From: Dehalococcoidia bacterium
Lineage (GTDB): Bacteria > Chloroflexota > Dehalococcoidia > Dehalococcoidales > W498
Reading direction: 5' to 3'
Assembly (NCBI GenBank): GCA_011170285.1
Contig: DUEE01000014.1
Location: 62,001-126,000 of the forward strand
DNA length: 64,000 nucleotides
Position 1 is the stretch's first letter, and every line of letters begins with the position of its first letter. Under the pieces are notes generated by a model. That model worked only from the letters and a program-made list of their open reading frames with translations. It was not told the DNA's origin and made no database searches. Below, in pieces: positions 41,511 to 51,272 of this stretch. The translations under genes were made by a program, and so were the position numbers.

Positions 41511-42152
41511 CTATTTAGGCTTAGTCTCCTTTTCCTGCCATAATTGTTGTGTAGTATGATTTATGACCCCGTAACTGAAGCCACGCCGCTTGAGGTATGC
41601 ACCTAATCGGCGACGGAAACCCTGATAGTCAGCTAGGGATAAGCTACGAGCTTTACTTAGAGCTGCCCGATAGGCACTATGGTCATCGTCAACCGTATCA
41701 ACCACTTGGTCTATGATGTCATTGGCTACACCTTTTCGCCTCAGCTCGAGCTTGGTTAGCCATCGGCTGCGTGGACTAAATGATTCCCGATTATCCTTCC
41801 AGAATTGGGCAAAGGTAACATCATCCACCAACCCCTGTTCCTTTAGTTTGGCCATCACCGCCTCTATGCTGTCATCATCAAAACCCCGCCAGTAAAGTCG
41901 CTCCCTTAGCTCAGACTCGCTTCGAGGTCGGTAGCTGAGGTAATGGGCAGCAGCACTGAAGCAACGGTGGAAGTGGTCAGACCTAGCTAGTGCCGCAATC
42001 TGACCCAAAGATAGCTCCTGCTCAACATGTAGACCCTCTCTTATTACCACCTCAGCTTCTAGACTGAAAGCGAACCTGCCATCGAGGAATATATTTATCC
42101 GCTTTCCCCCAATCCTCCCGACGCGAATTGCAGTAATCTTGCTCATTAGCAT
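41511..42152 (-). CDS. recX: Regulatory protein RecX
   Basis: RecX repeat sequence (YLSYRPRSESELRERLYWRGFDDDSIEAVMAKLKEQGLVDD); directly downstream of recA. Confidence 0.93.
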   Translation of the reverse strand: MLMSKITAIRVGRIGGKRINIFLDGRFAFSLEAEVVIREGLHVEQELSLGQIAALARSDHFHRCFSAAAHYLSYRPRSESELRERLYWRGFDDDSIEAVMAKLKEQGLVDDVTFAQFWKDNRESFSPRSRWLTKLELRRKGVANDIIDQVVDTVDDDHSAYRAALSKARSLSLADYQGFRRRLGAYLKRRGFSYGVINHTTQQLWQEKETKPK

Positions 42153-42243
42153 GCCCTTTCTAAGACAAAAAGCCGGAGCTTGCGCCCCAGCCTTACTTAC
42201 TGTTACTACTTAACTAGTTGTTTAAAGTGCCATTAATTGCTGG

Positions 42244-43248
42244 CTAAGATTTAGTGCTGGTGACGGCTGAAGCTCTGATTTGTCGCTCAATTTCTTGAGC
42301 AAGCTCGGGATTCTGCCCCAGGTATTGCTTGGTATTCTCCCTACCTTGCCCCAGGCGAATGTCACCATAGGAAAAAAAAGCGCCAGCCTTGCTTATTAGC
42401 CCCAACTCTACACCCACGTCTATAAGATTACCCTCCATGCTTATTCCATGGTCAAACATGATATCAAACTCGGCACTTCTAAATGGCGGGGCAGTCTTAT
42501 TTTTGACTACCTTAGCTCTAACATGGCTGCCTACTGCCTCATTTCCCTGCTTGATAGTTTCAACTCGTCTTAAGTCTATCCTTATTGAGCTATAGAACTT
42601 CAAAGCCCTGCCCCCCGGTGTCACCTCAGGGTTGCCGAAGATAATACCAACCTTTTCCCTTAACTGGTTGATGAATATTACCGCTGTCTGTGACTTACCA
42701 ATAACGGCAGCTAGCTTTCTCAATGCTTGTGACATTAGTCGAGCTTGTAAACCAACATGGGTATCCCCCATCTCTCCCTCAATTTCAGCCCTGGGGACTA
42801 AGGCAGCAACACTATCAATGACTATGACATCAATAGCTCCGCTCCTGACTAGTGCTTCGGTAATCTCCAAAGCTTGCTCTCCAGTATCTGGCTGAGAGAT
42901 GAGCAGGTCGTCAACATTAACACCGCAGCGAGTGGCATAGACTGGGTCTAGGGCATGCTCAACATCAATATAGGCAGCCACTCCTCCTAGCTTTTGCGCT
43001 TCAGCAAGTACATGCTGACCTAAGGTAGTTTTCCCTGATGACTCGGGACCAAAAACTTCCGTAATCCGTCCTCTGGGGATACCTCCCACACCTAAGGCCA
43101 GGTCCAACGACAATGAGCCACTGGGTATAGCCTCCACTGGTGACTTAGCAGTCTCACCCAGCTTCATCACTGAGCCTTTACCAAATCGCTTTTCAATTTG
43201 GCTAATAGCCAGCTCCAGCGCCTTTTCTTTTTCTGTGGTTACATTCAC
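42244..43248 (-). CDS. recA: Recombinase RecA
   Basis: [58 protein letters not shown]. Confidence 0.98.
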   Translation of the reverse strand: MNVTTEKEKALELAISQIEKRFGKGSVMKLGETAKSPVEAIPSGSLSLDLALGVGGIPRGRITEVFGPESSGKTTLGQHVLAEAQKLGGVAAYIDVEHALDPVYATRCGVNVDDLLISQPDTGEQALEITEALVRSGAIDVIVIDSVAALVPRAEIEGEMGDTHVGLQARLMSQALRKLAAVIGKSQTAVIFINQLREKVGIIFGNPEVTPGGRALKFYSSIRIDLRRVETIKQGNEAVGSHVRAKVVKNKTAPPFRSAEFDIMFDHGISMEGNLIDVGVELGLISKAGAFFSYGDIRLGQGRENTKQYLGQNPELAQEIERQIRASAVTSTKS

Positions 43249-43324
43249 CTGCTTATATCATAGCACAGATACCCAGGCAAAACAAGACAGAAAGTGAAAT
43301 TACATATAAAGGGAGTAGCTAAGC

Positions 43325-44053
43325 CTAAAAGCTAGCCACTGGGGGGGGCAAGCGCTTGTGGTTACTGGCGGCTATCATAGACTCAATCCTCTCTCTCAAT
43401 TCATTACTGGCTTCGCCGGTAATCAAATAGCGATCGAGTTCATTATAACTGAGCCTCAGTTCACCCTCATCAGTTTGTCCTTGCCATAAACCAGCTGAGG
43501 GAGACTTGTCAATAATTTCCTGCGGAATACCTAGGAAGCGACCCAGTTCCTTTACCTGTCCTTTCACCAGACTGCCTAATGGCAGAATATCCACTCCGCC
43601 ATCTCCATACTTAGTGAAGTAGCCGATGGACAGCTCACTCCTGTTACTTGAGCCCGCCACCATATATTTAAGCTGATTGGCAAAGTAGTAAAGGGTGAGC
43701 ATTCTTAATCTAGGCTTGAGGTTGCCTTCAACTAACCGACTTATACCAGGGTCTACTCTATCACCAGTCAACGCTTTGAGCAAGGTATCAAAAACAGTAT
43801 CAAGAACCACTGTTTTAATAGGGATAGAAAACTTGCTAACCACAGTCCGGGCATGCTCCGCATCCTGCTGGCTGCTGTAGCAGGGTATTAGCACCCCCAA
43901 TGTGCTTTGAGTAAAAGCGCATTGACATAATACCGCCAATACTGAGGAATCAAGTCCGCCACTTATGCCTACAACTACTCCTTTAGACCCGGCAGTTAGT
44001 ACCTTATCCCTTATCCATGAAATCAGATTCTCAGCTAACTGTTCTGTACTCAT
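43325..44053 (-). CDS. nadE: NAD+ synthase
   Basis: GVVVGISGGLDSSVLAVLC, GSSNRSELSIGYFTKYGDGGVDILPLG. Confidence 0.92.
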   Translation of the reverse strand: MSTEQLAENLISWIRDKVLTAGSKGVVVGISGGLDSSVLAVLCQCAFTQSTLGVLIPCYSSQQDAEHARTVVSKFSIPIKTVVLDTVFDTLLKALTGDRVDPGISRLVEGNLKPRLRMLTLYYFANQLKYMVAGSSNRSELSIGYFTKYGDGGVDILPLGSLVKGQVKELGRFLGIPQEIIDKSPSAGLWQGQTDEGELRLSYNELDRYLITGEASNELRERIESMIAASNHKRLPPPVASF

Positions 44054-44274
44054 ATAAAATTCAGTTGTAGTATACTACCCTATAGCTGATTGGTCAAAAA
44101 CTGGGGATAAGCTGGCTGATATTATAGTATTAAGCAATGCCCTTCTAAATTACTCATCCGAAAGTAATAACCGGTTGCATTTTAGATAATTCAGCTCTTT
44201 TAACTTCATGACAATTAAGGGGTTTTTATCACCCTATTGTTTCCCGCACAATTCGTTATACAGCCGACTAAATC

Positions 44275-44304
44275 TTGATGTTGCCTTATTCTCTGTGATA
44301 GAAT
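44275..44304 (+). promoter_or_regulatory. Predicted promoter of the mvhD/flx-like operon (TTGATG-N18-TAGAAT)
   Basis: Near-consensus hexamers about 25 nt upstream of the first gene. Confidence 0.45.
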
Positions 44305-44326
44305 CGTTTCACTTTGCTTCGGTGAG

Positions 44327-44761
44327 GTGCAGATGAAACAAGACTCACAATGGGAACCAAGGATAGTTGGTTTCCTGTGCCGATGGTGTAGCTATGCCGG
44401 TGCCGATTTGGCCGGAACCAGCCGAAAAAAATACCCAGCCAATATAAGGATTATAAAGGTTCCATGTTCGGGGAGAATAGACCCCCTCTTCATCCTTAAG
44501 GCACTGCGATTAGGTTTTGATGGCGTGCTGGTCTCAGGCTGTCACCCAGGTGAGTGCCATTATCAAACAGGAAACTACTACGCCCGAAGGAGAATAGCTA
44601 TAACTAAGAAGCTTCTGGAATACATAGGCATTGAGCCACAGCGAATTCAGGCTAGTTGGGTTTCAGCTTCAGAAGGCGGAAAATTCGCTCAAGTAGTCAC
44701 CGAGGTAACAAGAGAGCTAAAAGAAATCGGGCCCAATGAACTATTTGCCGACAAAAAATAG
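44327..44761 (+). CDS. MvhD/FlxD-like iron-sulfur protein
   Basis: FLCRWCSYAGADLAGTSRKKYPANIRIIKVPCSGRID...GFDGVLVSGCHPGECHYQTGNYYARRR. Confidence 0.92.
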   Translation: MQMKQDSQWEPRIVGFLCRWCSYAGADLAGTSRKKYPANIRIIKVPCSGRIDPLFILKALRLGFDGVLVSGCHPGECHYQTGNYYARRRIAITKKLLEYIGIEPQRIQASWVSASEGGKFAQVVTEVTRELKEIGPNELFADKK

Positions 44762-44765
44762 AGAT

Positions 44766-45716
44766 ATGGAACAAAGGCTACGGGATGAGGCTAAGACACT
44801 GCTCGAGCAAGGGAGGGTTGACTATGTTATTGGCTTTGAACCGGGAAGCCTGAAATTAACTACTACCCCTTTAATAACCAATAACAAGGATGATGTTAAT
44901 CGCCTGGTAATTAACCCCTTTATAGTGAACAATCTTAGTGTATACCTAACCGAGGTTAAGGGACGGGTCGGTATTGTAGCTAAGGGATGTGACAGCCGCT
45001 CTATCGTTAGTCTGATACAGGATAAGCAGGTTGCTAGAGAGGATATAATAATTATAGGCATTCCCTGTCCTGGGTTGATTGACCTAAAGAAGGTAGAGCG
45101 CTTGCTGGGTAAGGATAGGGATGAACTGGATGATATTACCAGGGATGGGGATAGGGTAGTAATAACGGTTGACGGGCAGAGAAAGGAGTTTCCCATTACT
45201 GAAGTCCTTTACGATAACTGTCTCGGCTGTGAGTTTCCCACCCCTCAAGAGTATGATATCCTTCTTGGTGAATCCACTCCCTTAGTTACTGATTTGGCGG
45301 CTAGCCGACAAAAGATAGAAATGCTGGAAAGGATGTCTCGGCAGCAGAGGTGGGAGTTCTGGGAAGAGGAATTTAGCCGTTGTATCAGGTGTTATGCTTG
45401 CCGAAATGTATGCCCGGCTTGTTTTTGTGAGCGGTGTTTTGTTGAGGAGTCTGAGCCACAGTGGGTGCTGCCAGTGCCACGATGGCAGGATAACCTTATC
45501 TTTCAGGTGGTCAGAAATGTTCATGTAGCTGGGAGGTGCACTGACTGTGGTGAATGTGAACGCGCTTGCCCAGTGAATATCCCATTAAGAAGCCTATCTA
45601 AAAAGACATATGACCTGGTGGACGAGCTGTTTCACTATACATCAGGAATAGACAAAAACGCACCACCGCTTATGACTGCTTATGAGTATACAGATACCCA
45701 AGATTTTATCAGGTAA
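44766..45716 (+). CDS. FrhB-like N-domain plus 4Fe-4S dicluster protein (FlxC-like)
   Basis: GIVAKGCDSRSIVSLIQDKQ; CIRCYACRNVCPACFC; CTDCGECERACPVN. ATG 44766 preferred over the track start 44736. Confidence 0.85.
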   Translation: MEQRLRDEAKTLLEQGRVDYVIGFEPGSLKLTTTPLITNNKDDVNRLVINPFIVNNLSVYLTEVKGRVGIVAKGCDSRSIVSLIQDKQVAREDIIIIGIPCPGLIDLKKVERLLGKDRDELDDITRDGDRVVITVDGQRKEFPITEVLYDNCLGCEFPTPQEYDILLGESTPLVTDLAASRQKIEMLERMSRQQRWEFWEEEFSRCIRCYACRNVCPACFCERCFVEESEPQWVLPVPRWQDNLIFQVVRNVHVAGRCTDCGECERACPVNIPLRSLSKKTYDLVDELFHYTSGIDKNAPPLMTAYEYTDTQDFIR

Positions 45717-45824
45717 TGGGGAAGTTTGAAGGAGAGGGAGCAGACTCGCCTTGCGTAGCTCGACAGAGTCGCAGTCGGGTGACCTTTGGCTCGACTCGGA
45801 GAGGGGATAAAGGGGGTGAGGTAG

Positions 45825-46865
45825 ATAAACAAGCCCAAGAAAATAAACAAAGGGGAGATAGAGGGACTCCTCAATAAGTGGAGCCAAGAGTTTACTGTAT
45901 TTGTCCCATCGCAAGAAAATGGGGTGGCAATGCTGGCTAAGTGGGGTGGCAAGGATACCAGCTTTTTGGATTGGTACCGGAATACAATCACGCCAGCCAA
46001 GGCTAACTTCTTCCCACCTATGGAGGAAATGTTTAGCTTCCGAAAAGATAGGGAAGGCTACCGTATAGAATTACCACCCTCAGACGAAGGCAAGCAATTG
46101 ATTTTTGGCATTCGCCCCTGTGATGCCAGAGCCCTAGCTATACTGGATATGACCTTTAAGGATGCCTATGAAGACCCTTATTACCTTTCTAAGAGGAATA
46201 ACGCAGTACTGATCGGGCTTGGGTGCATTAAACCCTATGATAGCTGCTTTTGTACTTCACTAGGCATCAGTCCAGCCGAATCAACCGATGTTGACTTGAT
46301 GCTTACTGATATTGGTGACCAGTTCTTGATTGAAGAGATTACTCAGAAAGGTAAAGAACTAATTGCCAGAGCCAGCGGAGTAGAAGATGCAACTGAAGCC
46401 GATGAAGCTAGAGCTAAAGAAGCAAAAGAATCATCCTATAATAAGGTAGCCAGAAAAATAGAAACCGAGGACATCAAGGAGAAGCTGTTGCCCAACTTTG
46501 ACAATCAAGACTACTGGGAGAGAGTAGCGGCTAAGTGCCTGAGTTGTGGTATTTGCACCTTCCTTTGTCCCACTTGTTTTTGCTTTGATATTAGTGATGA
46601 GCTGGTTAAAAATCAGGGCGAAAGATTTAGGTGCTGGGATAGCTGTGCCTTTCCCATCTATACCAAGATGCCGATGGAAAACCCCAGGGTGGAGAAGTGG
46701 CGGCGGGTGAGACAGAGGGTATATCATAAATATCAATTCTACCCTATGAATTTTGGCGTTATAGCTTGCACCGGCTGTGGGAGATGTATTCGCCAATGCC
46801 CGGTGAACTGGGATATTACCCAGGCGCTAAATAGCCTGCCAGCCAAGGTAAAAGCGGAAAACTAA
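45825..46865 (+). CDS. 4Fe-4S protein of the HydB/AsrA/FlxB family; apparent ATA start
   Basis: Manual upstream extension INKPKKINKGEIEGLLNKWSQEFTVFVPSQENGVAMLAKW... looks like the family N-terminus; CLSCGICTFLCPTC and CTGCGRCIRQCPVN. First conventional start is GTG 45924. Confidence 0.8.
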   Translation: MNKPKKINKGEIEGLLNKWSQEFTVFVPSQENGVAMLAKWGGKDTSFLDWYRNTITPAKANFFPPMEEMFSFRKDREGYRIELPPSDEGKQLIFGIRPCDARALAILDMTFKDAYEDPYYLSKRNNAVLIGLGCIKPYDSCFCTSLGISPAESTDVDLMLTDIGDQFLIEEITQKGKELIARASGVEDATEADEARAKEAKESSYNKVARKIETEDIKEKLLPNFDNQDYWERVAAKCLSCGICTFLCPTCFCFDISDELVKNQGERFRCWDSCAFPIYTKMPMENPRVEKWRRVRQRVYHKYQFYPMNFGVIACTGCGRCIRQCPVNWDITQALNSLPAKVKAEN

Positions 46866-46866
46866 A

Positions 46867-47748
46867 ATGACAATTACCGATATCAGCCATAGAAGAAGAT
46901 ATCTTAATAGGGGTAATATCTATCTGCCCCATATAGCGATAATCGAGAAGATAATAGATGAAACCCCCGGTGAGAGGGCTATCAGAACCTTTCATTTCAA
47001 TTTTAAGGATGAGAAGCTGAGGGAAGAGTTCACCTTTGAATCAGGCCAATTTGCCGAATATTCTATTTTTGGTATAGGTGAAGCCCCCTTTTGTATTTCC
47101 TCCAGCCCGACTAGAAGCGACCACCTAGAGTTCGCTGTACTACGGTTAGGCAAGGTAACCAATGCCCTGCACCGGCTCAGTGTTGGTGCTGAAATAGGCT
47201 TCAGGGGACCTTATGGCAACAGCTTTCCCCTGGATTTGTTACAGGAGAAGAACCTGATATTTGTTGCCGGTGGCATCGGCTTAGCTCCACTGAGGTCTCT
47301 AATCTGGAATGTCATAGACAACAGAGATAAATACGAAAACATAGATATTATCTATGGGGCTCGCAGCCCATCTGACCTGTGTTTCAAATATGACCTGGAT
47401 GACTGGGACAAGAATAAAACGGTAAATATGGTAACTACTGTTGATAGAGGAGATGAGACTTGGATGGGGAGAGTTGGTTTTGTTCCTGCGGTATTAGAGC
47501 AAGTGGCTCCTTCAGCCAGCAATACTGTAGCTATCGTTTGTGGACCACCGATTATGATAAGGTTTACCTTCCCTGTACTGGAAAAATTGGGTTTCACCCC
47601 GGAACAAATGATAACTACCTTAGAAAAGAGAATGAAGTGCGGTATCGGCAAGTGCGGGCGGTGCAATATTGGTAATCTATATGTCTGCCGTGATGGTCCG
47701 GTGTTCTCCTATGCCCAGATTAAGAGCTTCATCTCTAGCGAATATTAG
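46867..47748 (+). CDS. FAD/NAD(P)-binding oxidoreductase subunit (HydG/AsrB/FlxA family)
   Basis: FTFESGQFAEYSIFGIGEAPFCISSSP, RGPYGNSFPLD, FVAGGIGLAPLRSLI, C-terminal CGIGKCGRCNIGNLYVCRDGPVFSYAQI. Confidence 0.93.
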   Translation: MTITDISHRRRYLNRGNIYLPHIAIIEKIIDETPGERAIRTFHFNFKDEKLREEFTFESGQFAEYSIFGIGEAPFCISSSPTRSDHLEFAVLRLGKVTNALHRLSVGAEIGFRGPYGNSFPLDLLQEKNLIFVAGGIGLAPLRSLIWNVIDNRDKYENIDIIYGARSPSDLCFKYDLDDWDKNKTVNMVTTVDRGDETWMGRVGFVPAVLEQVAPSASNTVAIVCGPPIMIRFTFPVLEKLGFTPEQMITTLEKRMKCGIGKCGRCNIGNLYVCRDGPVFSYAQIKSFISSEY

Positions 47749-47764
47749 AGTACAGCCGTACTCT
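47747..47764. terminator. Bidirectional hairpin between convergent operons (AGAGTAC-AGCC-GTACTCT)
   Basis: 7-bp perfect stem with 4-nt loop in the 26-nt convergent gap. Confidence 0.5.
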
Positions 47765-47774
47765 TATTCTCCAA

Positions 47775-49739
47775 CTATACCAGCATGCCTTCCATTTGAG
47801 CAACAATTTGCTCATTAGTAAAGTGATTAAGGGTTATAGCGTCACTGGGACAACCGCTGACACAGGCGCCACAGCCCTTACATAGAGCCTCGTTAACCCG
47901 ACACACTTCCTTCTCCTCCTCAAAAGAAATAGCCCCAAAGGGACAAACGAGTTTACAGGTCTGGCATCCAGAGCAGATACTTTCATTAATAACGGCAGTA
48001 GCTGCCTCAATCTCTACCCTTCCTTTGCTTATCATAGCCAGAGCCTCAGCCGCCGCTGCTGATGCCTGAGCCACAGTATCAGGAATATCCTTGGGACTCT
48101 GACAGCAGCCAGCCACAAATATTCCGTCAGTCATGGTAGCTACCGGATCCAGCTTGGGATGTCTCTCGAGGAAAAAGCCATCGGCACTGCGACTGATATT
48201 AAATAGTCGGGCAACAGCCTCAGCATCTGGTTGCGGCTCAAGAGCAACACTTAGAATAATCATGTCCACCGGCAGGCGGCGCTGCCTGCCGATTAAGGTA
48301 TCCTCAAATTGAATAATGAGATTACCTTCTTCTTCAGGCTTTTCGGCTATGTTGGTTATTTCTGCTGGGCGACCTCGGATAAAAATAGCCCCTTCATTAA
48401 GAACCCGATTGTAGAATTCCTCATAGCCTTTACCAAAGCTCCTAATATCAATATAGAATTCATAGACCTCAGCCGCGGTATGCTCCTTTATCAGGTGGGC
48501 AAGCTTCATAGAATACATACAGCAGACTCGGGAGCAATACTCGTGATACTTCTCATCTCTACTGCCGACACAGTGGATAATACCAATACTCTCCGGATGT
48601 GAGCCGTCTTTAAGCACGATTTCGCCATCGGTCGGTCCGGCTGAATTAACCATTCTTTCAAACTCAAGGCTGGTGATAACATTATCAAATCGCTTGTAGC
48701 CATATTGATAGATAGGAGTAGGGTCAAAGACATTAAAACCAGTGGCTAAAATTATGGCGCCAACCTCTACCTCAATAATCTGGTCTTCCTGCTCGAAATC
48801 AATAGCCTTTGCCTCACAAATCTTCTCGCAGAGACGACATTTACCCTTTAGGAAGTAGATACAGTGCTCTTTATCAATGACCGGTATATTGGGCACTGCC
48901 TGGGGGAAGGGAGTGTAAATAGCCTTTCTCTTGCCTATACCGGCATCAAACTCACTGTCAACCTTCGACGGGCACTTGGTTTGGCATAAGCCACAGCCAG
49001 TGCACTTATCCTCATCAACATACCTTGCTCTCTTCTTGATTTTAACCTTGAAATTCCCGATATAGCCTGAAACCTCCTCGACCTCACTATAGGTCATTAG
49101 CTCAATATAGGGATGAGAGCCGACCATGGTCATCTTCGGAGTGAGAATACAGGCTGAGCAATCCAGGGTAGGGAATGTCTTATCCAACTGAGCCATGTGC
49201 CCTCCGATACTGGGCTCCTTCTCCACTAAATAGACCTTGTGCTCAGAATCAGCAATTTTTAACGCTGCCTGAATACCAGCAATACCTCCACCTACCACCA
49301 GAGTATCCGCATTAACCGTAACTTCCCTACTCTGCAAAGGCTGGTGATAATAAACTCGCCTTACCGCAGCGCTGACTAATGCCTTAGCCTTCTCAGTAGC
49401 TTCCTGTTTATCCTCGGTTACCCATGAGCAGTGCTCGCGAATATTTGCCATCTCAAATAGATACTGGTTTACCCCTACCTCATGACAGGCACGGCGAAAG
49501 GTAGTCTCGTGCATCGTTGGTGAGCAGGAGGCAACAACTACACGATTAAGCCCCAATTCTCTAATATCCTTCTTAATTAACTCCTGCCCCGGGTCAGAAC
49601 ACATAAACTTATAATCACGAGACACCACTACCGAATCCAAATCCTGGGCAAATCGGGCTACCTCTTCTACATTAACGGTGCTAGCAATGTTGCTCCCACA
49701 GTGACAGACATATACCCCAATTCTAGGCTCCACTCTCAA
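47775..49739 (-). CDS. hdrA: HdrA-like heterodisulfide reductase flavoprotein subunit
   Basis: GVYVCHCGSNIASTVNVEEVA, VVGGGIAGIQAALKIADS, multiple 4Fe-4S motifs (CTGCGLCQTKCP, CSGCQTCKLVCP, CKGCGACVSGCP). Confidence 0.95.
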   Translation of the reverse strand: MRVEPRIGVYVCHCGSNIASTVNVEEVARFAQDLDSVVVSRDYKFMCSDPGQELIKKDIRELGLNRVVVASCSPTMHETTFRRACHEVGVNQYLFEMANIREHCSWVTEDKQEATEKAKALVSAAVRRVYYHQPLQSREVTVNADTLVVGGGIAGIQAALKIADSEHKVYLVEKEPSIGGHMAQLDKTFPTLDCSACILTPKMTMVGSHPYIELMTYSEVEEVSGYIGNFKVKIKKRARYVDEDKCTGCGLCQTKCPSKVDSEFDAGIGKRKAIYTPFPQAVPNIPVIDKEHCIYFLKGKCRLCEKICEAKAIDFEQEDQIIEVEVGAIILATGFNVFDPTPIYQYGYKRFDNVITSLEFERMVNSAGPTDGEIVLKDGSHPESIGIIHCVGSRDEKYHEYCSRVCCMYSMKLAHLIKEHTAAEVYEFYIDIRSFGKGYEEFYNRVLNEGAIFIRGRPAEITNIAEKPEEEGNLIIQFEDTLIGRQRRLPVDMIILSVALEPQPDAEAVARLFNISRSADGFFLERHPKLDPVATMTDGIFVAGCCQSPKDIPDTVAQASAAAAEALAMISKGRVEIEAATAVINESICSGCQTCKLVCPFGAISFEEEKEVCRVNEALCKGCGACVSGCPSDAITLNHFTNEQIVAQMEGMLV

Positions 49740-50622
49740 CTCCCTGCTTTACCTTGTATATATAATCCAGCATTTTGCTTGGTGAGACTATATTTGTGTT
49801 TAATCCCAGTGATATGGGGTCAATCCCCAAAGCAATGCCAATTAATTGACTGGTGAATAAAACGGGCAAGTTATAATGAGCCTTGAATTTACTATTTACC
49901 CTACTCTGATAGGCGTCAAGGTTTGTCTGGCACAGCGGACAGGGTGTAATGATGCACTGAGCACCATTCTCCACAGCATTCTCTAGTAATTTACGGATTA
50001 GGCCTAGAGCCAGCCCCTCTTCAGAGATGATTAAAGAGCCACCACAGCAGCGATTCTTTAATGGGTAGGGCACAGCCTCGCCGCCAAGGCTATTCACCAG
50101 AATATCTAGGGACTGAGGAAACTCAGGGTCATCAAAGCCATAATCAGGGCGAACCATCTGGCAGCCGTAGTAGGGGGCTACCTTAAGTCCGTTGAGTGAT
50201 CGCTTAACTTTGGAGGTAATAACCTCAGGGGTAACTTCATTAAATACAACTTCTATTAAGTGCCTTACTCGAACCTCACCGTGATACTCCAAATTAATAA
50301 TAGCCAAAGCTTCATTTACCTCTCCCATTAGCTGAGGGTGCTGTTTTAAGCGTAAATTCGCCCCATATAAGGTCACAAAGCAGGAACTGCAAGGCGTTAC
50401 CATGTCCAGCCCGGTTTTCTCAGCCAGAGCCAGGTTGCGAGCTGCTACCAAAATAGCCTCTCGTTCGCTTAGTGAGCCATATGGAGTTGAGCCACAGCAT
50501 GTCCAGTTCTCCAACTCAATTAACTCCATATCCAAAGTTTTGGCTATAGCCTGAACCGAGAGACCGAGACCTTTGGCTGTAGCCTCAGATGAACAACCAG
50601 GGAAATATGAATAGTTTTTCAC
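49723..50622 (-). CDS. hdrB: HdrB-like CCG-domain subunit
   Basis: YSYFPGCSSEATAKGLGLSVQAIAKTLDMELIELENWTCCG; YYGCQMVRP...RCCGGSL. Confidence 0.94.
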   Translation of the reverse strand: MKNYSYFPGCSSEATAKGLGLSVQAIAKTLDMELIELENWTCCGSTPYGSLSEREAILVAARNLALAEKTGLDMVTPCSSCFVTLYGANLRLKQHPQLMGEVNEALAIINLEYHGEVRVRHLIEVVFNEVTPEVITSKVKRSLNGLKVAPYYGCQMVRPDYGFDDPEFPQSLDILVNSLGGEAVPYPLKNRCCGGSLIISEEGLALGLIRKLLENAVENGAQCIITPCPLCQTNLDAYQSRVNSKFKAHYNLPVLFTSQLIGIALGIDPISLGLNTNIVSPSKMLDYIYKVKQGVESGA

Positions 50623-51164
50623 TCACTACCTCTAATCTCTGCGAACTTTTGTATGAGCTTGGATAAATCCTCTTTACCTTTAACCCTCTTTGGTATTAAC
50701 GGCATACGATGGCGCAGGAATAGCTTCAAGCCTACAGGTAGCATCTTGAGTGCCGCTAAGGGGTTAGTTGTCATATAGTACCTGAACATCATGCCAAGCT
50801 CATGGACTCGCCCATTACCCTTGATGGAGCTAACAAAACTCCGATACATAGCCGGAGTGCGGGTTCCTTTAACTCTAAAGCCTTGCTGATTTGCCAAGCA
50901 TTCTAAAGTATGAGCTATCTCAGTTGGTTTGATTCCTCGTGGACAGCGCACTGTGCACATATAGCAAGAGAGGCAATACCACATAGAGTTACTGGATAAT
51001 ACCTCATTTCGCATCCCGGCTCGAATCATAGCGATAATCTCACGTGGTGGGTATTCCATTTCATTAGCTACAGGACAAGAGCCGGTGCATACACCACATT
51101 GAATGCAAGCTCGAATATTCTCACCACCAGGGGTAGCCACAACCTCATCTACAAAGCTCTTCAT
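50619..51164 (-). CDS. hdrC: HdrC-like 4Fe-4S subunit
   Basis: CIQCGVCTGSCPVANEMEYPPREIIAMIRAGM, CLSCYMCTVRCPRGIKPTEIAH. Confidence 0.94.
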   Translation of the reverse strand: MKSFVDEVVATPGGENIRACIQCGVCTGSCPVANEMEYPPREIIAMIRAGMRNEVLSSNSMWYCLSCYMCTVRCPRGIKPTEIAHTLECLANQQGFRVKGTRTPAMYRSFVSSIKGNGRVHELGMMFRYYMTTNPLAALKMLPVGLKLFLRHRMPLIPKRVKGKEDLSKLIQKFAEIRGSE

Positions 51165-51272
51165 ATCAACCCAAATGTTATCACAAACCTATGTGCTCGG
51201 CAAGGTTCCCCCTTATTTGCCTTTACTATCTCTGCCGTGATAAACTGTAAGGTTGAAATCAAAGGATTTTAT

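Noticed and set aside
45642-46000. Minus-strand ORFs 45642-45914 and 45680-46000
   Set aside because: They cover the odd insertion and are antisense to coding DNA; likely frames through a repeat, not genes.
47775-51164. Methanogenic CoM-CoB heterodisulfide reductase function
   Set aside because: All other genes are bacterial; HdrABC homologs occur widely in bacteria, so only the family name is used and the substrate is left open.
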